DNA of 37,620 nt, from positions 1-37,620 of the forward strand of contig CAJFOJ010000024.1 in the NCBI GenBank assembly GCA_904396495.1. The letters run 5' to 3'. Below, piece after piece: positions 1 to 8,101 of this stretch. The DNA comes from an uncultured Oscillospiraceae bacterium. GTDB lineage: Bacteria > Bacillota > Clostridia > Oscillospirales > Ruminococcaceae. A model generated the notes under the pieces. The model saw nothing but the letters and a program-made list of their open reading frames with translations, did no database searches and had not been told where the DNA came from. A program made the translations under genes and the position numbers. Each line of letters begins with the position of its first letter. The stretch's first letter is position 1.

Positions 1-4
1 AGAT

Positions 5-81
5 GGCGGTATAGCTCAGTTGGCTAGAGCATTCGGTTCATACCCGAAAGGTCGTGGGTTCAAATCCAACTGCCGCTACCA
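5..81 (+). tRNA. tRNA-Met (anticodon CAT)
   Basis: A full cloverleaf can be drawn. The acceptor stem pairs 5-11 with 71-77, the anticodon stem pairs 32-36 with 44-48, and the seven-base loop 37-43 carries CAT at 39-41. The discriminator is A78 and the CCA end is encoded (79-81). The T-arm holds the usual GTTCAAATC. A regular paired first base (G5 with T77, a wobble) rather than a clear 1-72 mismatch favours elongator Met, but CAT could also be the lysidine-modified Ile tRNA or the initiator. It sits three bases before tRNA-Glu and is probably co-transcribed with it. Confidence 0.95.
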
Positions 82-84
82 TAT

Positions 85-159
85 GGCCCGTTGGTCAAGC
101 GGTTAAGACACCGCCCTTTCACGGCGGTATCACGAGTTCGATTCTCGTACGGGTCACCA
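85..159 (+). tRNA. tRNA-Glu (anticodon TTC)
   Basis: The acceptor stem pairs 85-91 with 149-155 with one G-T wobble. The anticodon stem pairs CCGCC (111-115) with GGCGG (123-127), and the loop 116-122 carries TTC at 118-120. Discriminator A156 and an encoded CCA (157-159) follow. It lies directly downstream of tRNA-Met and immediately upstream of a strong terminator, so it ends this tRNA transcript. Confidence 0.96.
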
Positions 160-160
160 C

Positions 161-196
161 AAAAAACGGTTCCATCCAACGATGGAACCGTTTTTT
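161..196 (+). terminator. Rho-independent terminator of the tRNA-Met/Glu unit
   Basis: A perfect 16-bp inverted repeat (161-176 with 181-196) has a four-base CAAC loop and ends in six T. It starts one base after the CCA of tRNA-Glu. The A-run on the left arm means it could also work on the other strand. Confidence 0.93.
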
Positions 197-241
197 GCTG
201 CTTTTTAAAAAAAGAGGTTTTTCGCAAAAAATACCATAAAT

Positions 242-273
242 TTGCAAACAAAATGGAAATATTCTGCTATAAT
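242..273 (+). promoter_or_regulatory. Promoter of murL-murD2
   Basis: A perfect -10 hexamer TATAAT (268-273) is preceded by TG one base upstream, which makes an extended -10. A -35-like TTGCAA lies at 242-247 with a long 20-base spacer, so the extended -10 probably carries most of the activity. The predicted start of transcription near 280 excludes upstream in-frame start codons for murL and supports the ATG at 377. Confidence 0.6.
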
Positions 274-376
274 ATTTGTAAGGTGTCATGATAAAATGAA
301 CAAAACTGATTTGACGTCGCGCGATAGGATACAGGGTGTTTTCATCAATATGAAGATTGAACGGGGAGAGTGTACA

Positions 377-1750
377 ATGGGTAAATTCGAGACCTTCCGG
401 CAACAATATCCGGAATTTGTCTATCATGGATTTTTATTGGAAGAAAATGAACAAAAGATAAAGGTGCGGTATGATTTTTCCATTACCGGCCTGTCAGAGT
501 TTCATCCAGAATGGACTTTCCCAAAAGAAAAAGGGCAGATTTGTTTTAGAGAGGATCCGGTGGTGCAAAACCTTTTGTTTTCCATCGGATTGGTGGAGCT
601 TATCAGTTATTGGAAAATGACCTGTTCACCTCGTGTCGTCATCAAGGCGGGGAGCCTGTCGCAACAACAGGCCACTTGGTGGAAAAAGCAATATTATAAC
701 GGGTTAGGTGAATTTTTCTACAAAAATGGGATTCAAACTGGTATAGAGTCTTTTATGACGATTGAATCGGAGGGGCCCTCTTACCCGGTTGGACAAGGCT
801 CACAGATGTTAGAGGCAAGTCTCGTTCCGATAGGAGGGGGCAAAGATTCAATTGTTACGTTGGATCTGCTCAAAAAAGATCGGGAGAAAAACCGCTGTTT
901 TATCATCAATCCCAGAGGGGCGACGGTGAAAAGCGCCGAGACAGCAGGATACGGAAAAAATCAGATCATTTCGGTTTACAGGACGCTGGATCAGAATATG
1001 CTAGAACTCAACAAGCAGGGCTTTTTAAATGGGCATACCCCGTTTTCCGCTTTGGTTGCCTTTTCTGCTGTCTTGGCTGCATATCTGACCGGCCGGAAAT
1101 ATGTGGTGTTATCCAATGAGGCCAGCGCAAATGAAAGTACAGTGGCTGGTACCGATGTCAATCATCAGTATTCCAAGAGCTTTCAGTTTGAAAAGGACTT
1201 TCACGATTATCAAGAACAATACATCGGAAGCGGGGTTTATTATTTTAGCCTCTTGCGCCCGTGGAGTGAATTCCAGATCGCAGAGTATTTTTCCAAATTA
1301 AAAGCTTACCATCTCATTTTCCGCAGTTGCAACGCCGGAAGTAAGCAAGACATCTGGTGCGGAAATTGCTCCAAATGTCTTTTTGTCTTTATCATTTTGT
1401 CGCCGTTTTTGACAAACGAGGAACTTTGCAGCATATTTGGGGAGAATTTACTGGAGGATGAAAAAATGCTTGTACTTCTGGACCAGCTCATCGGGCTGGA
1501 GGAGGAGAAGCCTTTTGAGTGTGTGGGAAGTCGGGAGGAAATTAACGTAGCACTTTCTTTGACTGTCCGCCGACTGGAACGAGAGGGAGAAAAGTTGCCA
1601 TTGTTGCTCACCCACTATGTGCGGACCGGACTGTATGAACAGTATAAGAATCGCACAAACCCTTACAATGGGTATTATAATGAGGAGAATTTGGTACCCT
1701 GCCAGTTTGTGCCTCTTTTAAAAAATGCGTTCAACAAGGAGGAATTGTGA
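377..1750 (+). CDS. murL: UDP-MurNAc-L-Ala-L-Glu epimerase (MurL family)
   Basis: The 457-residue product matches my recollection of MurL, the ATP-dependent enzyme that inverts the terminal L-Glu of UDP-MurNAc-L-Ala-L-Glu to D-Glu (described in Xanthomonas; AMP and PPi released). Visible hallmarks are a PP-loop-like GGGKDS at residues 153-158, LSNEASANES starting near 245, VNHQYSKSF shortly after, SLLRPWSEF, and a cysteine cluster WCGNCSKC with C328, C331 and C334. The start ATG has GGGGAG about eight bases upstream, and the promoter TATAAT at 268-273 rules out the longer in-frame TTG at 242. The gene overlaps the following Mur ligase by one base, so the two are translationally coupled, which fits the MurD2-MurL pathway. 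Family membership is recognised by motif and context; activity is inferred. An alternative is an uncharacterised PP-loop adenylating enzyme. Confidence 0.82.
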   Translation: MGKFETFRQQYPEFVYHGFLLEENEQKIKVRYDFSITGLSEFHPEWTFPKEKGQICFREDPVVQNLLFSIGLVELISYWKMTCSPRVVIKAGSLSQQQATWWKKQYYNGLGEFFYKNGIQTGIESFMTIESEGPSYPVGQGSQMLEASLVPIGGGKDSIVTLDLLKKDREKNRCFIINPRGATVKSAETAGYGKNQIISVYRTLDQNMLELNKQGFLNGHTPFSALVAFSAVLAAYLTGRKYVVLSNEASANESTVAGTDVNHQYSKSFQFEKDFHDYQEQYIGSGVYYFSLLRPWSEFQIAEYFSKLKAYHLIFRSCNAGSKQDIWCGNCSKCLFVFIILSPFLTNEELCSIFGENLLEDEKMLVLLDQLIGLEEEKPFECVGSREEINVALSLTVRRLEREGEKLPLLLTHYVRTGLYEQYKNRTNPYNGYYNEENLVPCQFVPLLKNAFNKEEL

Positions 1751-3090
1751 TGGTAAAGGATATTTATCAGCAGCTGAAAGGCAAAAAAATATTAATTTTA
1801 GGCTTTGGCCGGGAAGGGAAAGCCGCCTACCAGTTTATCCGCAGAGAGCTGCCTCAACAGGTGTTGACTATCGCCGACCGGCGGGAAATCGACACCTGCG
1901 GGGTGGAGCGGGCAATTGTGATTATGGGACAAAAATATCAGGAGAATTTGCAAAAATACGACCTTATCCTCAAAAGCCCGGGTATTGTGCTGGAAGATAA
2001 AAGCCCGGAAGTGCTGAAAAAGGTTACCTCTCAGACCGAGCTGTTTTTAAACGCTTTCTCAAAACAGGTCGTCGGCATTACCGGGACTAAGGGAAAGAGT
2101 ACGACAGCATCGCTTACCTATCACATCTTAAAGCAAGTGCATCCAAACTGCCTGCTCATGGGGAATATCGGCATTCCCGCCTTTGACCTCTGCGATCAAA
2201 TAGACGAAGATACGATCATTGTCTATGAACTTTCCTGCCATCAGTTGGAATACATCCGCGTATCCCCCCATGTGGCAGTGCTTCTAAATCTCTTCGAAGA
2301 GCATTTAGACCATTACGGAACCTATGAAAATTATCGGTATGCAAAGGAAAACATCTGTCGCTATCAAAAGGAGGACGATGTTTTTATCTGTGACATGCTC
2401 CACGCCGAGGATGTCACTCCGTTACAACCCAAACTCATCACTGTTTCATCAGAAAATAGAGAGGCTTCCCTTTATGTCAAAGAAGGAATTATCAACTACG
2501 AGGGACATAAGCTGGCAGTCTGCCCTGAAGACAGCAAGTTAGTCGGAAAGCACAATCTTTATAACATCGGGGTAGCGTACGCCATCTGCCAGTTGTACGG
2601 AGTGTCCGACGAGCAATTTATGGCGGCGCTTAAGACCTATGAACCGCTGCCACACCGGCTGCAAAATGTGGGCACCTACGACGGCGTTACCTTTTACGAC
2701 GACTCCATCTCCACCATTGGGGAGACGACGATCCAGGGAATAAAGAGTTTACCTAATGTGGGGACAATTCTGCTAGGCGGCATGGACAGAGGGGTGGATT
2801 ACACCGAGCTTGCTCAGTACTTGCTCATTTCCAAGGTCAAAAACATCATTTTAATGCCGGACACGGGTAAAAGGATCCAACAGCTTTTGTCGGTGCTTTC
2901 CAAAGGGAGTTTCAATGAGAAAAAAGTTTTGTTAGCGGATAGTTTGAAGGAAGCAGTAGAGATGGCGAAAAAGATCACCAAAAAGGGAGAAATCTGTCTG
3001 CTGTCCCCTGCAGCTGCTAGTTATGGTTTCTTCAAAAACTTTGAGGAACGGGGAGATTATTTCCAAAGATACGTCAAAGGGGAAGAGTAG
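1750..3090 (+). CDS. murD2: Mur ligase, UDP-MurNAc-L-Ala--L-Glu ligase type (MurD2)
   Basis: A 446-residue Mur ligase of MurD size. The ATP-binding loop is GTKGKST (112-118), followed by YELSCHQLE (near 160-167), NLFEEHLDHY (180-189), KHNLYNIG in the central domain, PHRLQ, and DDSISTIGETT (317-327) in the C-terminal domain. Canonical MurD, which binds D-Glu, normally has ELSSFQLE, N-(I/L)-(S/T)-PDHLD and NDSKATN; the SKATN lysine and asparagine are replaced here by SIST. Together with the one-base overlap with murL, this points to MurD2, which adds L-Glu to UDP-MurNAc-L-Ala in the cytoplasm. The chosen ATG at 1750 has AAGGAGG seven bases upstream; an in-frame GTG at 1747 is the alternative. 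A canonical MurD with D-Glu specificity cannot be excluded from motifs alone. Confidence 0.85.
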   Translation: MVKDIYQQLKGKKILILGFGREGKAAYQFIRRELPQQVLTIADRREIDTCGVERAIVIMGQKYQENLQKYDLILKSPGIVLEDKSPEVLKKVTSQTELFLNAFSKQVVGITGTKGKSTTASLTYHILKQVHPNCLLMGNIGIPAFDLCDQIDEDTIIVYELSCHQLEYIRVSPHVAVLLNLFEEHLDHYGTYENYRYAKENICRYQKEDDVFICDMLHAEDVTPLQPKLITVSSENREASLYVKEGIINYEGHKLAVCPEDSKLVGKHNLYNIGVAYAICQLYGVSDEQFMAALKTYEPLPHRLQNVGTYDGVTFYDDSISTIGETTIQGIKSLPNVGTILLGGMDRGVDYTELAQYLLISKVKNIILMPDTGKRIQQLLSVLSKGSFNEKKVLLADSLKEAVEMAKKITKKGEICLLSPAAASYGFFKNFEERGDYFQRYVKGEE

Positions 3091-3096
3091 GGTGAA

Positions 3097-3130
3097 AAGG
3101 TGCGCTGGTATTGACCTGGCGCACCTTTTT
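3097..3130 (+). terminator. Terminator of murL-murD2
   Basis: Nine base pairs, AAGGTGCGC (3097-3105) with GCGCACCTT (3119-3127), separated by a 13-base loop and followed by a T-run to 3130. It begins seven bases after the murD2 stop. Confidence 0.88.
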
Positions 3131-3216
3131 ATGATGGGGAAATATTTTGCTGCATAGGGAGCCGGACGCTAACCTATACTAAAGACAGCCGGATAAAAGG
3201 CTTAGATTACGGTATC

Positions 3217-3245
3217 TTGACAGAAGTAAAAAAAAACAGTACAAT
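3217..3245 (+). promoter_or_regulatory. Strong sigma-A promoter upstream of the 6S-like RNA and rnj
   Basis: A consensus -35 TTGACA (3217-3222), 17-base spacer and TACAAT (3240-3245). Transcription should start around 3251-3253, leaving about 285 bases before the rnj start codon, which is unusually long and holds the structured RNA described at 3252-3500. Confidence 0.85.
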
Positions 3246-3251
3246 ATAAGG

Positions 3252-3500
3252 GACTATTTGTTCGGATTTTGATCGGAATCAGATTGATCAAGGAAGCGGA
3301 ATGCCTTTGGCAGCACGCCGGAATCAGATATGGACGGGTTTTAAATATCGTTTCCACTGCCCTGTGGCGCCCTTCGAAAATTACATAGCAAAACGGGTTT
3401 GAATGAAGCCTGAAGGAGTGCCGAGGAGCGGCAATTTCCCTTTGGGTTTGGATGTCCTGCCATAAAATGGCTGCAAGAGGACTGTTCTGCTCATTCCCTT
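3252..3500 (+). ncRNA. ssrS: Candidate 6S RNA (SsrS-like) in front of rnj
   Basis: No credible coding frame lies here, but a long imperfect closing helix can be drawn. GGAAGCGGAA and GCCTTTgGCAGC (3292-3314) pair with GCTGCAAGAGG, TTCTGC and TTCC (3470-3497). The interior between them has little obvious pairing and would form a large bubble, the architecture by which 6S RNA mimics an open promoter and binds RNA polymerase. The apical part holds TGTGGCGCCCTTCG (3363-3376) and AAGCCTGAAGG (3406-3416), which resemble TGTGGCGCTC and AAGCCTTAAAA in E. coli 6S RNA. A second hairpin TTGATC/GATCAA precedes the helix. The 5' end is set by the promoter; no convincing terminator follows, so the 3' end is uncertain and may arise by processing. 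An rnj leader of another kind is the alternative. Confidence 0.55.
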
Positions 3501-3537
3501 CCTGTGTTTTGCAATTTTGAAAAAGGAAGGTAGTAAT

Positions 3538-5535
3538 GTGACCAACAAAAACCAAAACAACGAAACAAAAATCATCGATGCCACCCTCTCTTCTGGAACG
3601 GCCTCTACAGCCGGTGCAAAAAAGGGCCGCTCTTCCAGTTCCCGCCGGTATAATAGAAGCGGGAAAACTTCCAATAAACCGAAAGGGTCGGAAGATGCTG
3701 CGAAAAAAGACGTAGCTTCAGATAATAAAGCAAAGGCCTCCTCTAAAAGTGTAAAAAAACCAGCCGTTAAGAATGAGAAAAAGAAGGCCGCTCCAAAGGC
3801 GGAGGACAAAGAAAATAAACGGAGCGTTTCGGAAAAGAGCGGTAATCGTCGCTCCAAAAACAGTTCCAAATTAAAAAAGCCGGCTCTTAAAATCATTCCT
3901 TTGGGCGGGCTGCACGAGATCGGCAAAAATATGACTGCCTACGAATACGGCGATGACATCTTTATTGTCGACTGCGGCATGGCCTTCCCGGACGCCGACA
4001 TGTTGGGTGTGGATATCGTCATTCCCGATTTCACTTATCTCGAAAAAAATGTGGAGAAAATCCGTGGCGTAGTTATCACCCACGGACATGAGGATCACAT
4101 CGGGTCTATTCCGTATTTTCTCAAAAAAATCAATGTGCCCATTTACGGCGGAAGGCTCGCATTAGGCCTAATCGAAGGAAAGCTTAAGGAGCATGGGTTG
4201 CTTGGAAAAGCAAAGCTCAATCCGGTTAATCCGGGAAGTGTGGTCAAAATGGGCTGTATGTCGGTGGAATTTATCCATGTAAACCACTCCATTCCAGACG
4301 CCATGGCGGTGGCGATTTTTACCCCAGTGGGCGTTGTTATTCAGACCGGCGACTTTAAAATCGACTACACGCCCATTGAAGGTGGGATGATCGATATCGC
4401 CCGGTTTGCTGAACTGGGAAAAAAAGGCGTCCTCTGCCTGCTCTCCGACTCCACTAACGCCGAGCGCCCCGGTTTTGCCGAAAGTGAGCGCAACGTGGGC
4501 TTTGCCTTCGAAAACCTGTTCCATCAGGCGGGCAACAAAAGGATTATCATCGCCTCCTTTGCGTCCAACATCCACCGTATCCAGCAGATTGTGGACAATG
4601 CGGCTAGGACTGGGAGAAAAGTGGCTGTTTCGGGCAGGAGTATGGTCAACGTAGTCGCGAAGGCCATTGAGCTCGGGTATCTCAACGTCCCCAAAGATGT
4701 GTTAATTGATATCGACAACATCGGGCGATATCCCAAAAATAAATTGGTGCTGGTGACTACGGGAAGCCAGGGAGAGCCTATGTCGGCTCTTTCCCGCATG
4801 GCGGCGGGGGATCATCGTAAGGTCACTGTGACAAGCGAGGACTTTATTATTATTTCCGCCCATCCGATTCCCGGAAATGAAAAGCACGTCACCCGCGTCA
4901 TCAACGATTTGATGCGGTTGGGAGCAGAGGTTATCTATAAATCCATGTACGATGTGCATGTATCCGGTCACGCCTGTCAGGCAGAGCTCAAAATGATGCT
5001 ATCCATTGTCAAACCCAAGTTTTTCATCCCGGTTCACGGTGAGTATAAACACTTAAAGCAACATATGGCGTTGGCGCAGGAGCTGGGGATTGCCCCCGAT
5101 CACATGCTGATCAGCGACTTGGGACAGGTCATCGAGTTGGACAGCGATAGCATGAAGGTCAACGGCTCTGTCGAAGCGGGTCATGTTTTTGTGGATGGTT
5201 ACGGCGTCGGAGATGTAGGGTCCATTGTCCTCCGCGACCGGAAGCATTTGGCGCAGGACGGGCTGATTATCGTTGTCGTCACCATTGAAAGCGAGTCCGG
5301 CACAGTTGTCGCTGGCCCCGATATCGTCTCCAGGGGCTTTGTATATGTACGGGAGTCGGAGCAACTGATGGAGGATGCCAGGCAGTTGGTGCGCAAGGCG
5401 CTGGACGACTGCCAGGAGCGTAACGTTCGGGAGTGGAGCGCGCTAAAGGTCGTGGTGAAGGATCAGCTTTCGTCTTTTATTTACAAAAAGACAAAAAGGG
5501 ATCCCATGATTTTGCCGATTATCATGGAAATATAA
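3538..5535 (+). CDS. rnj: Ribonuclease J
   Basis: This metallo-beta-lactamase/beta-CASP ribonuclease has 5'-3' exonuclease and endonuclease activity in mRNA decay and rRNA maturation. The metal site HGHEDHIG is at residues 182-189, with GDFK, SDSTNAERPG, the beta-CASP motif region ASFASNIHR, GSQGEP, SAHPIPGNE, VSGHA and VHGEYKHL following in family order. The product is 665 residues, about 110 longer than the usual 550-560, because the first 115 residues are a Lys/Ser/Ala-rich, probably disordered and strongly basic tail. The GTG start is chosen for AAGGAAGG (3523-3530) seven bases upstream; an in-frame TTG at 3517 lies ahead of that site. It follows the 6S-like RNA and is followed 64 bases later by gdpP, probably in one operon. 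Confidence 0.96.
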   Translation: MTNKNQNNETKIIDATLSSGTASTAGAKKGRSSSSRRYNRSGKTSNKPKGSEDAAKKDVASDNKAKASSKSVKKPAVKNEKKKAAPKAEDKENKRSVSEKSGNRRSKNSSKLKKPALKIIPLGGLHEIGKNMTAYEYGDDIFIVDCGMAFPDADMLGVDIVIPDFTYLEKNVEKIRGVVITHGHEDHIGSIPYFLKKINVPIYGGRLALGLIEGKLKEHGLLGKAKLNPVNPGSVVKMGCMSVEFIHVNHSIPDAMAVAIFTPVGVVIQTGDFKIDYTPIEGGMIDIARFAELGKKGVLCLLSDSTNAERPGFAESERNVGFAFENLFHQAGNKRIIIASFASNIHRIQQIVDNAARTGRKVAVSGRSMVNVVAKAIELGYLNVPKDVLIDIDNIGRYPKNKLVLVTTGSQGEPMSALSRMAAGDHRKVTVTSEDFIIISAHPIPGNEKHVTRVINDLMRLGAEVIYKSMYDVHVSGHACQAELKMMLSIVKPKFFIPVHGEYKHLKQHMALAQELGIAPDHMLISDLGQVIELDSDSMKVNGSVEAGHVFVDGYGVGDVGSIVLRDRKHLAQDGLIIVVVTIESESGTVVAGPDIVSRGFVYVRESEQLMEDARQLVRKALDDCQERNVREWSALKVVVKDQLSSFIYKKTKRDPMILPIIMEI

Positions 5536-5599
5536 TGTTTGATCTAATTTTAACACCCGCTTATGCGGAGGATTTTACTGGAAAGGCCAGGGCATCGTT

Positions 5600-7567
5600 A
5601 TGAAAGACAAGAAGAGTTGGGGCGTCAGAGGATCTTTTGTTCTTTTGATGGTCGTTTCCCTTATTCTTACAGGGGCTCTTTGGATGGTAAGTCCCATCCT
5701 GTTTTGTATCGTTTTGCCGCTGGTGCTTGCTGTGGATGGCGTGGCGATTTGGCAAATACACAACGTCTATCAAAGAGTTTACAAAATGATGGATGGTGTG
5801 GTCAACCAACTGGACACCAGTCAGCGGAACTATCTACACAATTTTCCCCTGCCGGTTATCATCGCCACAGAGAACCGGCAAATCATTTGGTACAGCCCGT
5901 CTTTTAGTGAAAAAATACTGCTCAAGGACGATCTGTACGGAAGCGACGTGGATTTGATTACAGTAGAGCCATTACCTGATTTTTGTACGCCGGAAGGGAA
6001 GCTCATCTCCTATGAAAACCGGTGGTACCGGGTGTTGGGGGTCGAGAAAGAGGAAAATGATGTCAAGCTCTACACCCTTTATTTCCTGGATGTCACCCAG
6101 GTACAACAGGAGGCGACGCTTTATAAGTTGACGCGGCCTTCAGTGATGCTCATCATGCTCGACAACTACGGTGAGATTATGCAACAGGCCAAGGAGAGTG
6201 AAAAATCGAGAATTTTGGGGGAAATTGACTCCACTTTAGAAGAATTTATCAGCAATATGACCAGCAGTTTTATCAAGCGGTATGACGGAGATAAATTCTT
6301 GGTGGTAGTCGAGGAGCAACATCTGGAAAAGATGGTTGAGACCCGGTTTGACATCCTCGATAAAATCAGAAAAATTCAAACAGCGGGTAATCTGCCGGTT
6401 ACCCTTTCTATCGGCGTGGGCCGCGGAGAAGAAACGCTTGCACAAAGCGAAGTTTCAGCACGGCAGGCGCTGGATATGGCTCTGGGCCGCGGTGGCGACC
6501 AGGCAGTCATCAAAAACAAGACGCTGTATGAGTTTTACGGAGGCGTTTCCAAAGGGGTCGAAAAACGCACCAAGGTTAAGACCCGCATTGTGGCAAACGC
6601 CTTGTCGGAGCTGATTGCGACGGCGGATCGTGTGCTGGTTATGGGGCATAAATTTGGCGACCTCGATTGTGTCGGTGCGGCGGTGGGCATGGCTTATGCC
6701 ATTCGCAGCATCGGCAAAAACGCCGATGTGGTCATCGACCGGAATAAGAGTTTGGCTAATATCCTCATCGATATGTTGAGTCAACAGGGCTGTGCCGACC
6801 TGTTCATCGATCCGGCGGAAGCCCAATTTAGAATTACGCCTAACACCTTGTTGATTATCTGCGACACCCACACCGAAAACCTCCTGGAATCAGAGGAAGT
6901 GTATCACCGTTGCAAAACAGTGGTGGTGATTGACCATCACCGAAAGATGGTCAATCACATTGAAAATGCGGTGATTTTCTATCATGAGCCCTATGCTTCA
7001 TCAGCTTCTGAGATGGTGACCGAGCTTATTCAGTATATGGGGGATAACTGCCGCATCAATTCAGTAGTGGCTCAGGCGCTTTTGTCTGGCATTATGTTGG
7101 ACACCCGCAATTTTGTTTTAAAAACCGGTGTGCGCACCTTTGAGGCAGCGGCCTATCTTAGGCGCATTGGCGCAGATACCGTCATCGTGCGAAAACTGTT
7201 TTCCAGTACGATGGACTCCTATCAGCGGAAGACGCGGATTGTTGCTGCCGCTCAGATTTACAAAGGTTGTGCAGTGGCAGAAAGCGACTACTCGTCCGAG
7301 GATATGCGGGTGGTAGCGCCTCAGGCGGCAGACGAGCTTTTGGGAATCGACGGAGTAGACGGCTCCTTCGTTTTATATGAGCTGGACGGGGTCATCAACA
7401 TCTCTGCCCGTTCCATGGGGGCCATTAACGTCCAGGTCATTATGGAGAAGTTGGGCGGCGGCGGCCACCACACCATGGCGGGCGCCCAGATCAAGGGTTT
7501 GGAAATGGAAAAAGTAAAACAGATGCTTTTGGAAAGCATCGATCAGTATTTTCAAGAGAAATCGTAA
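5600..7567 (+). CDS. gdpP: c-di-AMP phosphodiesterase GdpP (DHH/DHHA1 family)
   Basis: At 655 residues this has the full GdpP layout. Two N-terminal membrane helices (roughly residues 10-55) are followed by a degenerate PAS region, a degenerate GGDEF domain (RYDGDKF where GGDEF would be), then the catalytic DHH domain with MGHKFGDLD, CDTH and VVIDHHRK, and a DHHA1 domain ending in MEKLGGGGHHTMAG. The enzyme hydrolyses cyclic di-AMP to pApA and so affects osmolyte and potassium balance and beta-lactam tolerance. The DHH motif reads KFGDLD where many GdpP proteins have KNPDxD; both aspartates are kept. It sits between rnj and rplI, and the gdpP-rplI-dnaB order is common in Firmicutes. Confidence 0.95.
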   Translation: MKDKKSWGVRGSFVLLMVVSLILTGALWMVSPILFCIVLPLVLAVDGVAIWQIHNVYQRVYKMMDGVVNQLDTSQRNYLHNFPLPVIIATENRQIIWYSPSFSEKILLKDDLYGSDVDLITVEPLPDFCTPEGKLISYENRWYRVLGVEKEENDVKLYTLYFLDVTQVQQEATLYKLTRPSVMLIMLDNYGEIMQQAKESEKSRILGEIDSTLEEFISNMTSSFIKRYDGDKFLVVVEEQHLEKMVETRFDILDKIRKIQTAGNLPVTLSIGVGRGEETLAQSEVSARQALDMALGRGGDQAVIKNKTLYEFYGGVSKGVEKRTKVKTRIVANALSELIATADRVLVMGHKFGDLDCVGAAVGMAYAIRSIGKNADVVIDRNKSLANILIDMLSQQGCADLFIDPAEAQFRITPNTLLIICDTHTENLLESEEVYHRCKTVVVIDHHRKMVNHIENAVIFYHEPYASSASEMVTELIQYMGDNCRINSVVAQALLSGIMLDTRNFVLKTGVRTFEAAAYLRRIGADTVIVRKLFSSTMDSYQRKTRIVAAAQIYKGCAVAESDYSSEDMRVVAPQAADELLGIDGVDGSFVLYELDGVINISARSMGAINVQVIMEKLGGGGHHTMAGAQIKGLEMEKVKQMLLESIDQYFQEKS

Positions 7568-7585
7568 CGAAAAGGAGTATTTCAG

Positions 7586-8032
7586 ATGAAAGTAATTCTG
7601 TTGCAGGATGTAAAAGGGAGCGGCAAAAAAGGCGATCTTGTAAATGTGGCCGATGGATACGCGAGAAATTTCCTGCTGGCAAGGGGGCTCGCTATGGAGG
7701 CGACCGCCGGAGCTATCAACAATAAAAAAATACAGGACGAGGCCAAGGCTCATCACGCCCAGGTAGAGTTGGACAACGCCAAAGAAGAGAAAGAGCGGTT
7801 GGATGGCAAAACCGTCCATGTGACAGCTAAAGCGGGAAATGGAGGCAAGCTGTTTGGAGCGGTGACAGCTAAGGAAATCGCCTTGGCTTTGAATCGGGAG
7901 TATCAGCTTGAGGTGGATAAAAAGAAGATTACCCTGTCGGGTGAAATTAAAGCTTTCGGCACCTTTGGCTTCGACGTGAAGCTACATAATGGGGTCGTTG
8001 CGTCTATGAAGGTTCAGGTTTCTGAGCAGTGA
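7586..8032 (+). CDS. rplI: 50S ribosomal protein L9
   Basis: The 148-residue protein has the L9 N-terminal rRNA-binding motif ([19 protein letters not shown] then GYARNFL), the long connecting helix rich in Lys/Glu/Ala, and a C-terminal domain with [10 protein letters not shown]9 stabilises the L1 stalk base region and limits frameshifting. AAAGGAG lies about nine bases before the ATG, 18 bases after the gdpP stop, so both are in one transcript. A short hairpin (TCCCT/AGGGA) followed by TTTT lies just downstream, near 8042-8062, and may attenuate transcription into dnaB. Confidence 0.98.
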   Translation: MKVILLQDVKGSGKKGDLVNVADGYARNFLLARGLAMEATAGAINNKKIQDEAKAHHAQVELDNAKEEKERLDGKTVHVTAKAGNGGKLFGAVTAKEIALALNREYQLEVDKKKITLSGEIKAFGTFGFDVKLHNGVVASMKVQVSEQ

Positions 8033-8101
8033 CCTCTGGTGTCCCTCCTCAATAGGGAGTTTTGTCTTTCTAATAAGCGACGGATATAAGGGGTGCTCAC
8101 C

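Noticed and set aside
3252-3500. tmRNA, SRP RNA or RNase P RNA in the rnj leader
   Set aside because: No tRNA-Ala-like ends with CCA, no SRP GNAR-type hairpin and none of the conserved RNase P blocks could be found.
3202-3555. A 117-codon minus-strand frame across the rnj leader
   Set aside because: It runs antisense to the promoter, the structured RNA and the rnj ribosome site, has no ribosome site of its own and no family resemblance.
3381-3926. A 181-codon minus-strand frame over the rnj N-terminal tail
   Set aside because: It is the reverse reading of the repetitive Lys/Ser/Ala codons of rnj and gives a low-complexity Phe/Leu-rich peptide.
8042-8062. Terminator between rplI and dnaB
   Set aside because: Only a five-base stem with four T; kept as a possible attenuator in the rplI entry, not listed as a terminator.
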